Under the pieces are notes generated by a model, which worked only from the letters and a program-made list of their open reading frames with translations, made no database searches and had not been told where the DNA came from. The position numbers were made by a program, and so were the translations under genes. A DNA stretch of 64,000 bases from Pacificoceanicola sp048553275 (lineage in GTDB: Bacteria > Pseudomonadota > Alphaproteobacteria > Rhodobacterales > Rhodobacteraceae). The stretch is taken from contig NZ_JBLZMW010000002.1 in assembly GCF_048553275.1 (NCBI RefSeq), forward strand, positions 1 to 64,000, in the 5' to 3' direction. Positions 15,099-23,958 of this stretch are shown in pieces. Numbering within the stretch: the stretch's first letter is position 1; the number at the start of each line of letters is the position of its first letter.

Positions 15099-15548
15099 GT
15101 GACCACTTCGTCGGAAGGCATGGAACGACTTGTCGCCCTGCTTGGGGGATGGCCGGAGCACTTCGGTGAGGACGAACGCAAGCATGGTGAAAGCCTGCTC
15201 GCCGTCCTGCGCCGGGAGCGGGTTCTCGATGAAGCGGTCTTCGGGATCGTCGTGCGCTACGCCGTGCACCGCGCCGAATACCATCGCCTGTCGGCGGACA
15301 TCGCCGGTGAGAAGTTCGAGGCGACGGCCAGCGACTACCTTTCCGGCAAAGAGCAGAGCCGCGCGTTCCACGAGAACAAGCTGCTCACGCTCGAACGCGA
15401 ACTTCTGGCCACGCCCTACGCCCGCGCGAAGAACGGTATGTCGGCGCAGACGTCCTTCATGGATCTGCTCGACAAGGAACCGCCGGAGGGCGGTGGCGGC
15501 GGCAAGGTGATGCCCTTCCAGCCGCTCGCCAAGAAGCGCTCCGTCTGA
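15099..15548 (+). CDS. Terminase small subunit, P27-like
   Basis: 149 residues, helical and charged, between the HNH gene and the large terminase, the standard position. Features such as ADIAGEKFEATASDYLSGKEQSRAF and the long helix ENKLLTLERELLATPYAR fit P27-type small terminases, which bind the packaging-start DNA. GTG start; stop lies 3 bases before the large subunit. Confidence 0.78.
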   Translation: MTTSSEGMERLVALLGGWPEHFGEDERKHGESLLAVLRRERVLDEAVFGIVVRYAVHRAEYHRLSADIAGEKFEATASDYLSGKEQSRAFHENKLLTLERELLATPYARAKNGMSAQTSFMDLLDKEPPEGGGGGKVMPFQPLAKKRSV

Positions 15549-15551
15549 GCC

Positions 15552-17330
15552 ATGCTCGGCACATCGGTCGAGACACCGGTCACCCGGCGGGCGCTGGCCT
15601 GGGTCGAGGATGTTCTGTCCAACAAGGTGCCGAGCTGCAAGCGGATCAAGCTGGCCTGCAAGCGGTTCAAGGCGGACCTCAAGCGCGAGGGAACGGATCA
15701 GTTCCCGTACATCTTCGACCTCGAAGCCTCGGAGCACATGTGCGCCTTCATGGAGGCGCTGCCGCACATCGAGGGGGCCTGGGCATCACGCGGCGAGACG
15801 ATCACGCTGCTCGGGTGGCAGTCGTTCCTGATCAGCCAACTCGGCGGCTGGCGTCACATGGTGACCGGGGTGCGCCGGTTCCGGACGGCTTATGTCGAAG
15901 TGCCGCGCAAGAACGGCAAGTCCACGCTGCTCGCCGGGGTCGGCCTGTACTTCCTCGGGCCTGACGGAGAGCCGGGGGCGAAGGTCTATTCGGCTGCGGC
16001 CTCGACCCATCAGGCGCGGATCGTCTTTGACGCGGCGCGGGTCATGGCCTTGACCGGGCGGGCGCAGGGGATGGCGCTGGATGAGCTGCTCGGGCTGCAT
16101 GTCGAGGAGCACAAGATCAAGACGGCGGACCCAGCTGCGGTGTTCCAGCCGATTGCCAGCCAGACGAAATCGAAGGACGGCAAGAATCCGCATTGCGCCA
16201 TCGTGGACGAGCTGCACGAGCACGAGAAGCGGGACGTCTGGGATTCGATGGCCAGCGCCCTCGGTGCGCGGGAACAGCCGCTGCTGATCGCGATCACCAC
16301 GGCGGGCTACAACACCGGGGGGATCTGCTACGAGCAGCGCAAGTACCTGCAGCGCATCCTGGAAGGGACGTTCGAGGACGACAGTTACTTCGGCCTGATC
16401 TTCGAGGCGGACGAGGGGGACGATCCGGGAGACCAGGCAACCTGGGAGAAGGCCAATCCGTCGCTGCATGAGGCAAAGTCCCTCCAATACATGCAGGACG
16501 AATGGCGCAAGGCATCGGCCAGCCCGGCAGCGATGGGCGAGTTCCTGCGCAAGCACCTGGACATCTGGACCAGCGTTGGCGCGTCGGCCATCGACATGGA
16601 AGGCTGGCGGGCCGGGGAAGACACGGACCTCAGGATCGAGGACTTCGCCGGGCGGCGGTGCTTCATCGGTGTTGACCTTGCCACACGACACGATCCGTCG
16701 AGCGTGGTGGTGGTGTTCCCTGATGAGGATGATCCGGCCAAGGGACCGATGACTGCGTTCTCATGGCATTGCCTGCCGCAGAAGGTGGTGGACGCGCCGG
16801 GCAACGAGCACCTGTGGGGCTGGGCCAACAAGGAATTGATCACCACGACGCCGGGTGCCGAACTGGACCTGCGGCTGGTCGAGGCGCTGGTCATGCAGCT
16901 TGCCGGGTATGGTGCCGACCATGACCCGAGGAACGAGTGGGGCTGGGGTGACCTGCCTGTGCTCAATGTCGAGATGGTGATCTATGACGCGCAGTTCGCG
17001 CAGCAGATGGCGGCGACGTGGGATGGCGCTGGCATCACGGCGGTCGAGCTTCGCAAGCGGGCGGCGAACACCAACGAGCCGTTCAACAAGCTGATCGCGG
17101 CGGTGGATGATCACCGCATGCGGCATGACGGCAATCCGGTGCTGACCTGGATGGCGGGCAACACGCTTCTGAAACAGGTTCCGGGCGGGGACTACATCTT
17201 CCCGACCAAGCTGGCACCGGAAGACAAGATCGACGGGATAGACGCCCTGATCAACGCGCTGTGGCCACTGTGCCAGGTCAGCGAGGACGAAACCAAAGGC
17301 AGCGTGACGCGAGGATTTGTGGATGTTTGA
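15552..17330 (+). CDS. Terminase large subunit
   Basis: 592 residues. Packaging motor ATPase and nuclease of HK97-type phages. Walker A-like PRKNGKST at about 117-124, Walker B AIVDELHE at about 215, coupling motif AITTAGY, and in the nuclease domain Asp in IGVDLATRHD (about 372) and IYDAQ (about 478). Length is normal and all motifs are present, so it appears functional. It overlaps the portal gene by 8 bases. Confidence 0.95.
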   Translation: MLGTSVETPVTRRALAWVEDVLSNKVPSCKRIKLACKRFKADLKREGTDQFPYIFDLEASEHMCAFMEALPHIEGAWASRGETITLLGWQSFLISQLGGWRHMVTGVRRFRTAYVEVPRKNGKSTLLAGVGLYFLGPDGEPGAKVYSAAASTHQARIVFDAARVMALTGRAQGMALDELLGLHVEEHKIKTADPAAVFQPIASQTKSKDGKNPHCAIVDELHEHEKRDVWDSMASALGAREQPLLIAITTAGYNTGGICYEQRKYLQRILEGTFEDDSYFGLIFEADEGDDPGDQATWEKANPSLHEAKSLQYMQDEWRKASASPAAMGEFLRKHLDIWTSVGASAIDMEGWRAGEDTDLRIEDFAGRRCFIGVDLATRHDPSSVVVVFPDEDDPAKGPMTAFSWHCLPQKVVDAPGNEHLWGWANKELITTTPGAELDLRLVEALVMQLAGYGADHDPRNEWGWGDLPVLNVEMVIYDAQFAQQMAATWDGAGITAVELRKRAANTNEPFNKLIAAVDDHRMRHDGNPVLTWMAGNTLLKQVPGGDYIFPTKLAPEDKIDGIDALINALWPLCQVSEDETKGSVTRGFVDV

Positions 17331-18645
17331 ACGGCTATTCGGGTCCGCTGTGAAGTCCGATCCGGCTCCTCGCATCGAGCCGGTTCTCGCAGGTCCACCG
17401 GCGCAGGACAGCAGGCCGATGAACCTGCAATCGTCGGCCAGTGCCGAGGAATGGCGCGAGTTCTTCGGGATCACCGGGGCCGATGCCGTGACGCGGGAGT
17501 CGGCGATGAAGCTGACGGCAGTGTTCGGCTGCGTCTCGCTGCTGGCGGGAACAATCGGCACACTGTCTGTCGGGGTGTCGCGCAAAGATACGGACAAGGG
17601 CAGCGTGGTGCTCGGTGACCATCCCGCTCACTACCTCGTGCACGTTGATCCGCACACGCTCTATTCTGCGGAGGTGTTTTTCGAGGGGCTTTTCGCCCTC
17701 GCGTTCCTGGAAGGGAATTCCTACGCCGAGATCATGCGCAACGGACGCGGACAGGTGACTGCGCTGCGTCCATTGTTCGACGCCACGGTGAAACCTTTCA
17801 AGCGGAACGGTCGCGCCGCCTACCGCATCACCGAAGAGGGCGAGACCTATGGGCGTGATCAGGATGACATCCTGCATTTTCGCGCCTCTGCTACGATGCG
17901 CAGTCTTGAGGCGCTGTCGCCGCTCAAGTGCTTTGGCCGATCCATCGGGATCGGTCTCGACGCGGATGAGTACGCGCGGCTTTTCTACAAGCAAGGTGGC
18001 AAGCCCAGCGGCTATATCACCTATGAGGGCAAGGTAGACGAGAAGGTCGCCGATGAAGTCCGAAACTACTGGATGCGGAAGATGGCTGGCGTCCAGAACG
18101 CGCATCTTCCGGCGGTGCTTGCCGAGGGTGGCAAGTTCGTCAGCCTGATGACAGACCCGGAGACGGCGCAGCTCTTTCAGTCGCGTGCGTTCCAGGTGCT
18201 CGATGTCGCACGGGCCTATGGGGTTCCGCCGCACCTGATCGGCGAGACCGAGAAGTCCACGAGTTGGGGCACGGGCATCAATGCGCAGACAACGCAGTTT
18301 TACATCCTCGGGCTGCGCAAGCATGTGAAACGGTTCGAGGCCGAGCTTTCGCGCAAGCTGCTGACGCGCGAAGAGCGTCTCAGCGGGGTGTCAATCAAGT
18401 TTAATCTGGACACTCTGCTCCGCGCGGATCTGGCGGCGCGGTACGATGCCCACAAGATCGCGGTTGGCGGCACCCAGCATCCGGGATGGATGACGGTCAA
18501 CGAGACCCGCGAGCTGGAAGGTCTTCCGAAGTCGGATGACCCGGACGCAGACACGCTTTTCCGGCCGGTGATGAAAGGTGATGCCAGCAGCACAGACCAG
18601 GGCGGCAGCACTGATCCGCAACCGCCATCACCGGGCTTCCGGTAG
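17323..18645 (+). CDS. Portal protein, HK97 family
   Basis: 440 residues from ATG 17323 (MFERLFGS); the in-frame TTG two codons upstream is less likely. Conserved portal features: ESAMKLTAVFGCVSLLAG, LEGNSYAEIMRNGRGQVTALRPL, PSGYITYEG and YGVPPHLIGETEKSTSWGTGI. Forms the dodecameric DNA gate and docks the terminase. The C-terminus is a low-complexity Ser/Gly/Pro tail. It lies between terminase and protease as in HK97-like gene order. Confidence 0.94.
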   Translation: MFERLFGSAVKSDPAPRIEPVLAGPPAQDSRPMNLQSSASAEEWREFFGITGADAVTRESAMKLTAVFGCVSLLAGTIGTLSVGVSRKDTDKGSVVLGDHPAHYLVHVDPHTLYSAEVFFEGLFALAFLEGNSYAEIMRNGRGQVTALRPLFDATVKPFKRNGRAAYRITEEGETYGRDQDDILHFRASATMRSLEALSPLKCFGRSIGIGLDADEYARLFYKQGGKPSGYITYEGKVDEKVADEVRNYWMRKMAGVQNAHLPAVLAEGGKFVSLMTDPETAQLFQSRAFQVLDVARAYGVPPHLIGETEKSTSWGTGINAQTTQFYILGLRKHVKRFEAELSRKLLTREERLSGVSIKFNLDTLLRADLAARYDAHKIAVGGTQHPGWMTVNETRELEGLPKSDDPDADTLFRPVMKGDASSTDQGGSTDPQPPSPGFR

Positions 18646-18660
18646 GAGAGAGGACAGAGC

Positions 18661-19386
18661 ATGAAGTTCAAGGAGATTTTGGCACGGGCCTTGTGCCCGA
18701 AGGACGGCAGGCCAGCCGCGTTGACCGTTCGGGCCATGGAGGCAGACGGCGAGGTCGAGGTGCTGGTCTATGACCAGATCGGGTATTGGGGCATCACGGC
18801 GGAAGAGTTCGTGCGCGAGATCAAGCAGATCAGCGCGTCCACGATCCATCTTCGTATAGACACGCCTGGCGGTGACGTTTTCATGGCGCGGGCGATGAAG
18901 ACCGCACTCGAACAACACCCGGCGCGGGTGATCTCGCATGTGGACGGTCTCGCGGCGTCAGCGGGGTCCTACCTGATGCTCGCGGGCGATGAGATCGAGA
19001 TTGCCAAGGGTGCCTTTGTGATGATCCACAATGCCTGGATGATCACGATGGGAGACACCCGGGATCACGCCTTGTCTGCGGAAATGCTCGACAAGGTTGA
19101 TGGCTCGATCCGCGCCGACTATGCGACAAAGACCGGCAAGTCTGCCGAGGACTTCCGCCAGTTGATGAACGATGAGACCTGGCTGGATGCCGAGGAAGCG
19201 CTCGCGATGGGGCTGGTGGATCGCATCTACGAGAAGAACGGCGGCACCGAGAACCGCTTTGACCTGTCGATTTTCGACAAGGCCCCGGATGCGCTGAAAC
19301 CGCTTTCGCCGGATGAAGAGACTGCGGCTGCGCATCGCGCCGCCCAGATGCGCAAGCTGGACTATCTCGAACGGGTTGCGCCCTAA
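18661..19386 (+). CDS. ClpP-like prohead protease (S14)
   Basis: 241 residues. ClpP-fold serine protease: RIDTPGGDV oxyanion region, nucleophile Ser in GLAASAGSY (about residue 100) and His in MIHNAW (about 122). Such proteases remove the scaffold domain of HK97-type capsid precursors. A terminator-like hairpin lies between its stop and the capsid gene. Confidence 0.93.
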   Translation: MKFKEILARALCPKDGRPAALTVRAMEADGEVEVLVYDQIGYWGITAEEFVREIKQISASTIHLRIDTPGGDVFMARAMKTALEQHPARVISHVDGLAASAGSYLMLAGDEIEIAKGAFVMIHNAWMITMGDTRDHALSAEMLDKVDGSIRADYATKTGKSAEDFRQLMNDETWLDAEEALAMGLVDRIYEKNGGTENRFDLSIFDKAPDALKPLSPDEETAAAHRAAQMRKLDYLERVAP

Positions 19387-19416
19387 ACGCGGTGCGTCCG
19401 CATTTCACTGAAACCG

Positions 19417-19440
19417 ACCGGGGCCTGACCCGGTTTTTTT
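19417..19440 (+). terminator. Hairpin plus T-tract between protease and capsid genes
   Basis: ACCGGG (19417-19422) pairs perfectly with CCCGGT (19429-19434) around a 6-base loop and runs straight into seven Ts. It looks like a rho-independent terminator placed inside the structural operon, 15 bases before the capsid ATG. Confidence 0.65.
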
Positions 19441-19454
19441 ATGGGAGATTGGCC

Positions 19455-20699
19455 ATGGCCAAGACCATCAAGCAGCTGCGCGAGCAGCGTGACGCGCTGG
19501 CGAAAGAGGCGCGCAACAACCTCGACAAGGGGACGGCTGAGTACAGCGCCACCCGGCAGGATGAAATCTACGCCGAGATCGAGAAGATCGACGCGCAGAT
19601 CAAGGCCGAGCAGCAGCAGCTCGACCTCGAAGCCCGTCTGCAGTCCGAGGCGAACGACCCGGATACGCCCGCTGCCCAGACCGGCGCTTCGCCGCGTCAG
19701 CAGCGTCCCGGCGATGAAGTCCGCTCGCTTGTCTTCGACGCCTATCTGCGCGGCGGCGAAGCGGCGGTGAACCGGCTGCCGGAAAACGTGCTGACCGAGT
19801 ATGGCCGTCAGGTCCAGAACGCGCAGTCCACCGGCACGGAAAGCGAAGGCGGTTACCTCGTTCCGACCACCTTCAGCGGTGTCCTGCTCGAAGCGATGAG
19901 GGCTTACGGCGGTGTCCGCTCGGTCGCGACCGTGCAGGAGACCACCAGCGGCGAGACCATCCAGTGGCCCACAGTCGATGAAACCGCCGTGACTGGCGAA
20001 TGGCTTGCCGAGAACGCCTCCGCAACCGATGGCGACATCACCTTCGGCACCGCGTCGATTGCGGCGCACCTTGCAAGTTCAAAGGTGGTCACCATCCCTC
20101 TCGCGTTGCTGCAGGATGCTGGCATCGGTGACCTCGAAGGCATGCTCAACCGCCTGTTGTCCGCACGTCTGTCGCGTCTGACGAACACCGCTTACACCGT
20201 TGGCAACGGCACCGGAAAACCCACCGGCATCGTGAACGGTGCCGCCGTGGGGCACACCACGGCCACCGGCCTTGTCGCGAGCTTCACCTGGGACGACTTC
20301 ACGGACCTGGAACACTCGGTCGATCCGGTCTATCGCCGCGATGCGCGGTACATGTTCCACGATGTGGTCCTGAAGGCTGCGAAGAAGCTGAAGGATGGAA
20401 GCGACCGCCCGCTCTGGGTGCCGGGTGTGACAAGTCAGGCTCCCGCCGAGATCAACGGTTACCAGTACACAATCAACCAGGACATGGCGCAGCCTGCAGC
20501 CGGTGTGGATTCGGTGCTGTTCGGCGACATGTCGAAGTACCTGATCCGCGACGTGATGAACCTCACGCTCTACCGCTTCACCGACTCCGCCTATGCGAAG
20601 AAGGGCCAGGTCGGTTTCATGGCCATGCTGCGGACCGATGGCAAGACCATCGCCGCAACGAACACCGCCATCAAGAAGATGCGCCAGGCGGCATCCTGA
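19455..20699 (+). CDS. Major capsid protein, HK97 fold
   Basis: 414 residues from ATG 19455 (MAKTIKQLREQRDAL). The first ~90 residues are a charged coiled coil, the scaffolding delta domain that the upstream protease would remove, with a likely cleavage zone near RQQRPGDEVRS. The rest has HK97 gp5 features: YLVPTTFSGVLLEAMR, ASSKVVTIPLALLQD, FEGMLNRLL-like helix, VGNGTGKPTGI and VGFMAMLRTDGK. An upstream in-frame ATG at 19392 would read through the hairpin and is rejected. Confidence 0.95.
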   Translation: MAKTIKQLREQRDALAKEARNNLDKGTAEYSATRQDEIYAEIEKIDAQIKAEQQQLDLEARLQSEANDPDTPAAQTGASPRQQRPGDEVRSLVFDAYLRGGEAAVNRLPENVLTEYGRQVQNAQSTGTESEGGYLVPTTFSGVLLEAMRAYGGVRSVATVQETTSGETIQWPTVDETAVTGEWLAENASATDGDITFGTASIAAHLASSKVVTIPLALLQDAGIGDLEGMLNRLLSARLSRLTNTAYTVGNGTGKPTGIVNGAAVGHTTATGLVASFTWDDFTDLEHSVDPVYRRDARYMFHDVVLKAAKKLKDGSDRPLWVPGVTSQAPAEINGYQYTINQDMAQPAAGVDSVLFGDMSKYLIRDVMNLTLYRFTDSAYAKKGQVGFMAMLRTDGKTIAATNTAIKKMRQAAS

Positions 20700-20773
20700 T
20701 CCGCGCATGAGTGATCTGCCGCCGTCCGATAGCCGGGCGGCGGTTCCATTCTGAGACAAAAGGGGCGCTGATC

Positions 20774-21373
20774 ATGGCGGCAGGAAAAAAGGCGGCATCC
20801 ACGGCGGATGTGGACAAGGTCATCGTGGCGTTCGCGCTGCGCGAGCATGTGGAAGGCGACGGCGATGAGGCTGTGTCCTTCAAGGAAGGACAGCGGTTGG
20901 ATCTTTCCAAGACGGATTTCGATGCTCTGGCAAAGGCCGGTGTCTGCGCGGAAGGTGTCTACGTCAAGATGAAGACGGCCATCCAGGGCGGGCAGTACAA
21001 TCTGCGGGCCGGAAGCATGACGTGGCTTTCGCCGAAGGTGTACGCGGCATGGAAGGCGGCGGGCTACTGCGAGCCGACATCCGATGACCCGGAGGTCAGC
21101 GCAATCCTGAAAGCGCGTGAGGACGCCGTGCGCGAGGCTGCCAGCCAGCGCGACATTGCCATGGCTTCGCTGGCTGAGGCGCAGTCGAAGGTTTCTGATC
21201 TTGCCCTTGAAATGGCGGCGGCGAAGGCTCAGGCACAGGCGGTTGCGGAGGCCGCTTCCGAGATCCTCGACGGTGACGCTGAGACGTTCGAGCCGGTCAA
21301 GGTCGAACTGCAGAAGCTGATCGACATGTTCCCGGACCAGATCAGCGCTGAGCCGGAACTGGCGCTGAGCTAA
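20774..21373 (+). CDS. Hypothetical head protein
   Basis: 199 residues from ATG 20774 (MAAGKKAAST), preceded by AGGGGCG. N-terminal part strand-rich (KVIVAFALREHVEGDG), C-terminal part a long Ala/Glu/Gln-rich helix (AREDAVREAASQRDIAMASLAEAQ... in pieces) likely coiled coil. Located between capsid and head-tail connector; a capsid-decorating or head-completion role is possible. Family not recognised. Confidence 0.65.
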   Translation: MAAGKKAASTADVDKVIVAFALREHVEGDGDEAVSFKEGQRLDLSKTDFDALAKAGVCAEGVYVKMKTAIQGGQYNLRAGSMTWLSPKVYAAWKAAGYCEPTSDDPEVSAILKAREDAVREAASQRDIAMASLAEAQSKVSDLALEMAAAKAQAQAVAEAASEILDGDAETFEPVKVELQKLIDMFPDQISAEPELALS

Positions 21374-21383
21374 GGGGTTCGGC

Positions 21384-21974
21384 ATGTGGCTTGAGCGGAT
21401 TTCCGGGGGCGGTGTCGATCTGGTCGATCTGGATGACGCGAAGAAGCACCTGCGCCTTCTGGAAGACGACTTCGACACACAGGTCGCGGCGGCGGTGCGG
21501 TCGGCTTCGGCGCAGCTCGATGTCGATACGGATGGTTTCGGCGGTCTCGGCTTCCCGATTGTCTCGCAGGCATGGTCGGCCAAGGGTAGCGGGTTCACCG
21601 ATCAGGTGTTGCGCCTGCCGTTCCCCCGTGTGTCCGCGATCACCGAAATCCGGTACACCGATCCGGACGGCGCGGCGCAGGTTGTTCCGTCCTCGGATTA
21701 CCTGCTGACCCGAGACGGGCGCGGCGCTGTCGTGGTGCTCTTGTCCGGCAAGTCATGGCCTTCGGTGATCGACAGGCCGGACGCGGTCGATCTGCGCTTT
21801 GTCGCAGGATTTGCCGATGTCGCCTCCGTGCCTGATGACATCGTCGAGGCGGCAAAGCAGCTCATCGGGTTCTACTTCGAACATCGCGGGGCCGAGCCGA
21901 CTGCCGGTGTCGCCGAGGATGCGGCGCGGTGCGTCGATGATCTAACCCGGCGGTATCGCCGGTTCGCGATGTGA
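21384..21974 (+). CDS. Head-tail connector (phiE125 gp8/HK97 gp6-like)
   Basis: 196 residues. VDLDDAKKHLRLLEDDFDTQV at the N-terminus followed by a strand-rich middle (LRLPFPRVSAITEIRYTDPDG) and C-terminal helix DDIVEAAKQLIGFYFEHRG is the signature layout of phiE125 gp8/HK97 gp6 connectors that dock under the portal. Overlaps the next start as GTGA. Confidence 0.85.
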   Translation: MWLERISGGGVDLVDLDDAKKHLRLLEDDFDTQVAAAVRSASAQLDVDTDGFGGLGFPIVSQAWSAKGSGFTDQVLRLPFPRVSAITEIRYTDPDGAAQVVPSSDYLLTRDGRGAVVVLLSGKSWPSVIDRPDAVDLRFVAGFADVASVPDDIVEAAKQLIGFYFEHRGAEPTAGVAEDAARCVDDLTRRYRRFAM

Positions 21975-22360
21975 CCATGGCGGGCGGGGTGGCACGGTAC
22001 GACCGACGCGTCGGGTTCGAGCGCTTCCAGTCGGAGGCGCGAAACGCCTTCAACGAGCCGGTGGGCGCGTGGGTTCTGCTCGGCCAGACCTTCGCCAGCC
22101 GTAGCGATGTGCGGGACATGGAGAAGATCAGCGCCGGACGCGAGACGGCGGCGCTGGTGTCCCGGTTCGAGGTCAGAAGCTCGGCCCTCACCCGGTCGCT
22201 GACCACGGCGGACCGCATGGTCCTGCATGGAGCCTGGGGCGCCGATGGCGCGATGGTCTCCGGCTCTGTCTGGGACATCGAGGGCATCAAGGAGGCGGCT
22301 GGGGCGCGGCATGCGGTCCTCGAAATCACGGCGGTTTTGAGCCTTGAAAGTCAAGTTTAA
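21971..22360 (+). CDS. Head-tail adaptor (head closure) protein
   Basis: 129 residues. RYDRRVGFERFQSEARNAF, GAWVLLGQTFASR, EVRSSALTRSLTTADRMV and WDIEGIKEAAGARHAVLEITA match the phage head-tail joining (SPP1 gp16/HK97 gp7-like) small beta-barrel family. GTG start overlaps the connector stop. Expected to close the head and receive the tail. Confidence 0.85.
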   Translation: MTMAGGVARYDRRVGFERFQSEARNAFNEPVGAWVLLGQTFASRSDVRDMEKISAGRETAALVSRFEVRSSALTRSLTTADRMVLHGAWGADGAMVSGSVWDIEGIKEAAGARHAVLEITAVLSLESQV

Positions 22361-22781
22361 GGTAGATGGCTTCAAGGACCTGGAAAAGGCGATGATGGAG
22401 CTGCCGAAGGCATCGGGTAAGGCGAGTGTCCGGCGGGTCCTGAAGGCGGCAGCGGAGCCGATTGCCGAGGCGGGGCGGGCGAATGCTCCGGAAGATCGCG
22501 GCAACCTGAAAGCCAGTTACGGCGTCGGCACACGGCTGACCAAGCGACAGCGCAAGGTCTCGACAAAGGAAAGTGCGGTCGAGGTCTATGCCGGGCCGAA
22601 CGATCCGGCGGCGGTGCAGACCGAGTTCGGAAACGAGCATCAGGCGGCGGAGCCGCACCTGCGCCCGGCCTGGGATGCAGAGAAGGACAACGCGCTCGAT
22701 GGCATCAAGGACGCGCTTTGGGCGGATGTCCTGAAGTCGATCAAGCGATACCAGCGGCGGCTGGCCAAGAAGGGGCGATGA
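22344..22781 (+). CDS. HK97 gp10-like tail component
   Basis: 145 residues. MKVKFKVDGFKDLEKAMMELP, then ANAPEDRGNLKASY, VEVYAGPNDPAA and FGNEHQAAEPHLRPAWDA, all hallmark segments of HK97-gp10-like proteins. The start appears to be TTG at 22344, overlapping the preceding gene by 17 bases. Acts in tail or connector completion. Confidence 0.85.
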   Translation: MKVKFKVDGFKDLEKAMMELPKASGKASVRRVLKAAAEPIAEAGRANAPEDRGNLKASYGVGTRLTKRQRKVSTKESAVEVYAGPNDPAAVQTEFGNEHQAAEPHLRPAWDAEKDNALDGIKDALWADVLKSIKRYQRRLAKKGR

Positions 22782-22782
22782 G

Positions 22783-23187
22783 ATGGAAGAGGCGTTGACG
22801 GCCCTGCTTCTCGGCCATGCGCCGCTGCAGGCGCTGGTCGGGACACGGGTGCACTGGCTGACGCAGCCGCGCGGCGTCACCGGCTTTCCGTACCTGAACC
22901 TGACGGTGATCTCTGACCCGCGCAGCTATCACATGGGTGGAGAGTCCGCGCTGCGCCAGTCGCGCGTGCAGGCCGATGCCTGGGCCGAGACCTATGCCGG
23001 GGCAAAGGATGTGGGCCGGGCGCTTGGCGGTTTCCTGTCCGGCTATCGCGGGGTCTCGGACGGGATCAATTTTCAGGGGGTCTTTGTCGGCGATGACCGG
23101 GACCTGACCGACCGCACAACGGGGGAGGAGCGCCAGCTGTTCCGCATTTCCGTTGATCTTCAAATCAGCTGGAACAAGGAGACCTGA
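22783..23187 (+). CDS. Tail completion protein (DUF3168)
   Basis: 134 residues. ALTALLLGHAPLQALVGTRV, PYLNLTVISDP and RVQADAWAETYAGAKDV are typical of DUF3168 tail-terminator-like proteins, which cap the tail tube at the head-proximal end. It starts one base after the previous stop and ends one base before the tail-tube ATG. Confidence 0.85.
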   Translation: MEEALTALLLGHAPLQALVGTRVHWLTQPRGVTGFPYLNLTVISDPRSYHMGGESALRQSRVQADAWAETYAGAKDVGRALGGFLSGYRGVSDGINFQGVFVGDDRDLTDRTTGEERQLFRISVDLQISWNKET

Positions 23188-23188
23188 C

Positions 23189-23590
23189 ATGGCTGATGCA
23201 CAGATCGGATTTGGTTCCGATTTCCTGCGGGGCGTGACCTCGGTTGGCGAGGTGCTCAGCATCACGCCGCCGTCGCTGACCCGCGACGTGGTCGATGCGA
23301 CCCACATGAAATCCACCGAAGGCTGGCGCGAGTATATCTCGGCGTTGCGCGATGGCGGCGAGGTCTCCGTCGAGATCCAGTCGAAGCCGTCCTCGACGGC
23401 GTTCCAGGCGCTGGTGGCGGACCTCGCGGATGATGATCCGGTGTCCTATTCCATCGGGTTCCCGGACGGGTCGAGCTGGACGTTCTCGGCGTTCCTGACG
23501 GGGCTGGAATCCACCGATCCGCTCGATGACAGGATCACCTCGACCGCGACCTTCAAGATCACCGGCAAGCCGGTCTTTGCGGCCTCCTGA
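23189..23590 (+). CDS. Major tail tube protein
   Basis: 133 residues from ATG 23189 (MADAQIGFGSDF). Strand-rich, with VGEVLSITPPSLTRDVVDATHMKS, EVSVEIQSKP and ATFKITGKPVFA, the profile of Siphoviridae/GTA tail tube proteins. It is followed by the tail chaperone, as expected. Confidence 0.85.
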   Translation: MADAQIGFGSDFLRGVTSVGEVLSITPPSLTRDVVDATHMKSTEGWREYISALRDGGEVSVEIQSKPSSTAFQALVADLADDDPVSYSIGFPDGSSWTFSAFLTGLESTDPLDDRITSTATFKITGKPVFAAS

Positions 23591-23592
23591 TC

Positions 23593-23958
23593 ATGTCGAA
23601 CAGGATTCGCGGGCGGCATGATTTCGAGGCCGATGGCAAGACCTGGTCGCTGCATTTCACGGCGAACGGGATGTGTGAGTTGGAGGACGCTGTCGGGTGC
23701 GGTGTCCTGGCATTCCTGAAACGGATCGAGGCGGCGGGCGAGGACATCAGCTTTCGCGATGTGCGGCTGCTGTTCTGGGCCGGGTTGCAGGAGCATCATC
23801 CAGACATTGACCTGCGCGGTGCCGGGGCGCTGATCACCGCGCTTGGCGGGATCGCGCAGGCGATGGAACTCACCGGACAGGCCGTCGCCGACAGCATGCC
23901 CAAGCCGGACGCGCCGGGCGACGGCGCGAAGGGAAAAAAGACCAAGGGGACGTCCTGA
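23593..23958 (+). CDS. Tail assembly chaperone, short frame (GTA gp10-like)
   Basis: 121 residues. GKTWSLHFTANGMCELEDAVG, FLKRIEAAGEDISFRDVRLLFWAGLQ and ALGGIAQAMELTGQAVADSM match the gene-transfer-agent/TAC family that helps the tape measure fold during tail assembly. Near its end, GGGAAAAAAG (23931-23940) contains the slippery heptamer AAAAAAG in the correct phase (A-AAA-AAG), with GGGAAAA also in phase. A -1 slip would join it to the next frame, giving a long chaperone. Equivalent to phage lambda gpG. Confidence 0.85.
   Translation: MSNRIRGRHDFEADGKTWSLHFTANGMCELEDAVGCGVLAFLKRIEAAGEDISFRDVRLLFWAGLQEHHPDIDLRGAGALITALGGIAQAMELTGQAVADSMPKPDAPGDGAKGKKTKGTS
23931..23940 (+). promoter_or_regulatory. 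Programmed -1 frameshift site
   Basis: GGGAAAAAAG. Reading frame of the upstream gene splits it as GG-GGA-less: ...G|GGA|AAA|AAG, so both GGGAAAA and AAAAAAG fit the X-XXY-YYZ rule for -1 slippage. The 0 frame stops 18 bases later; the -1 frame stays open to 24269. Confidence 0.75.

Noticed and set aside
20711..20745. Terminator after the capsid gene
   Set aside because: A GC hairpin (CCGCCG/CGGCGG) exists but has no T-tract and a long loop; not enough to call.
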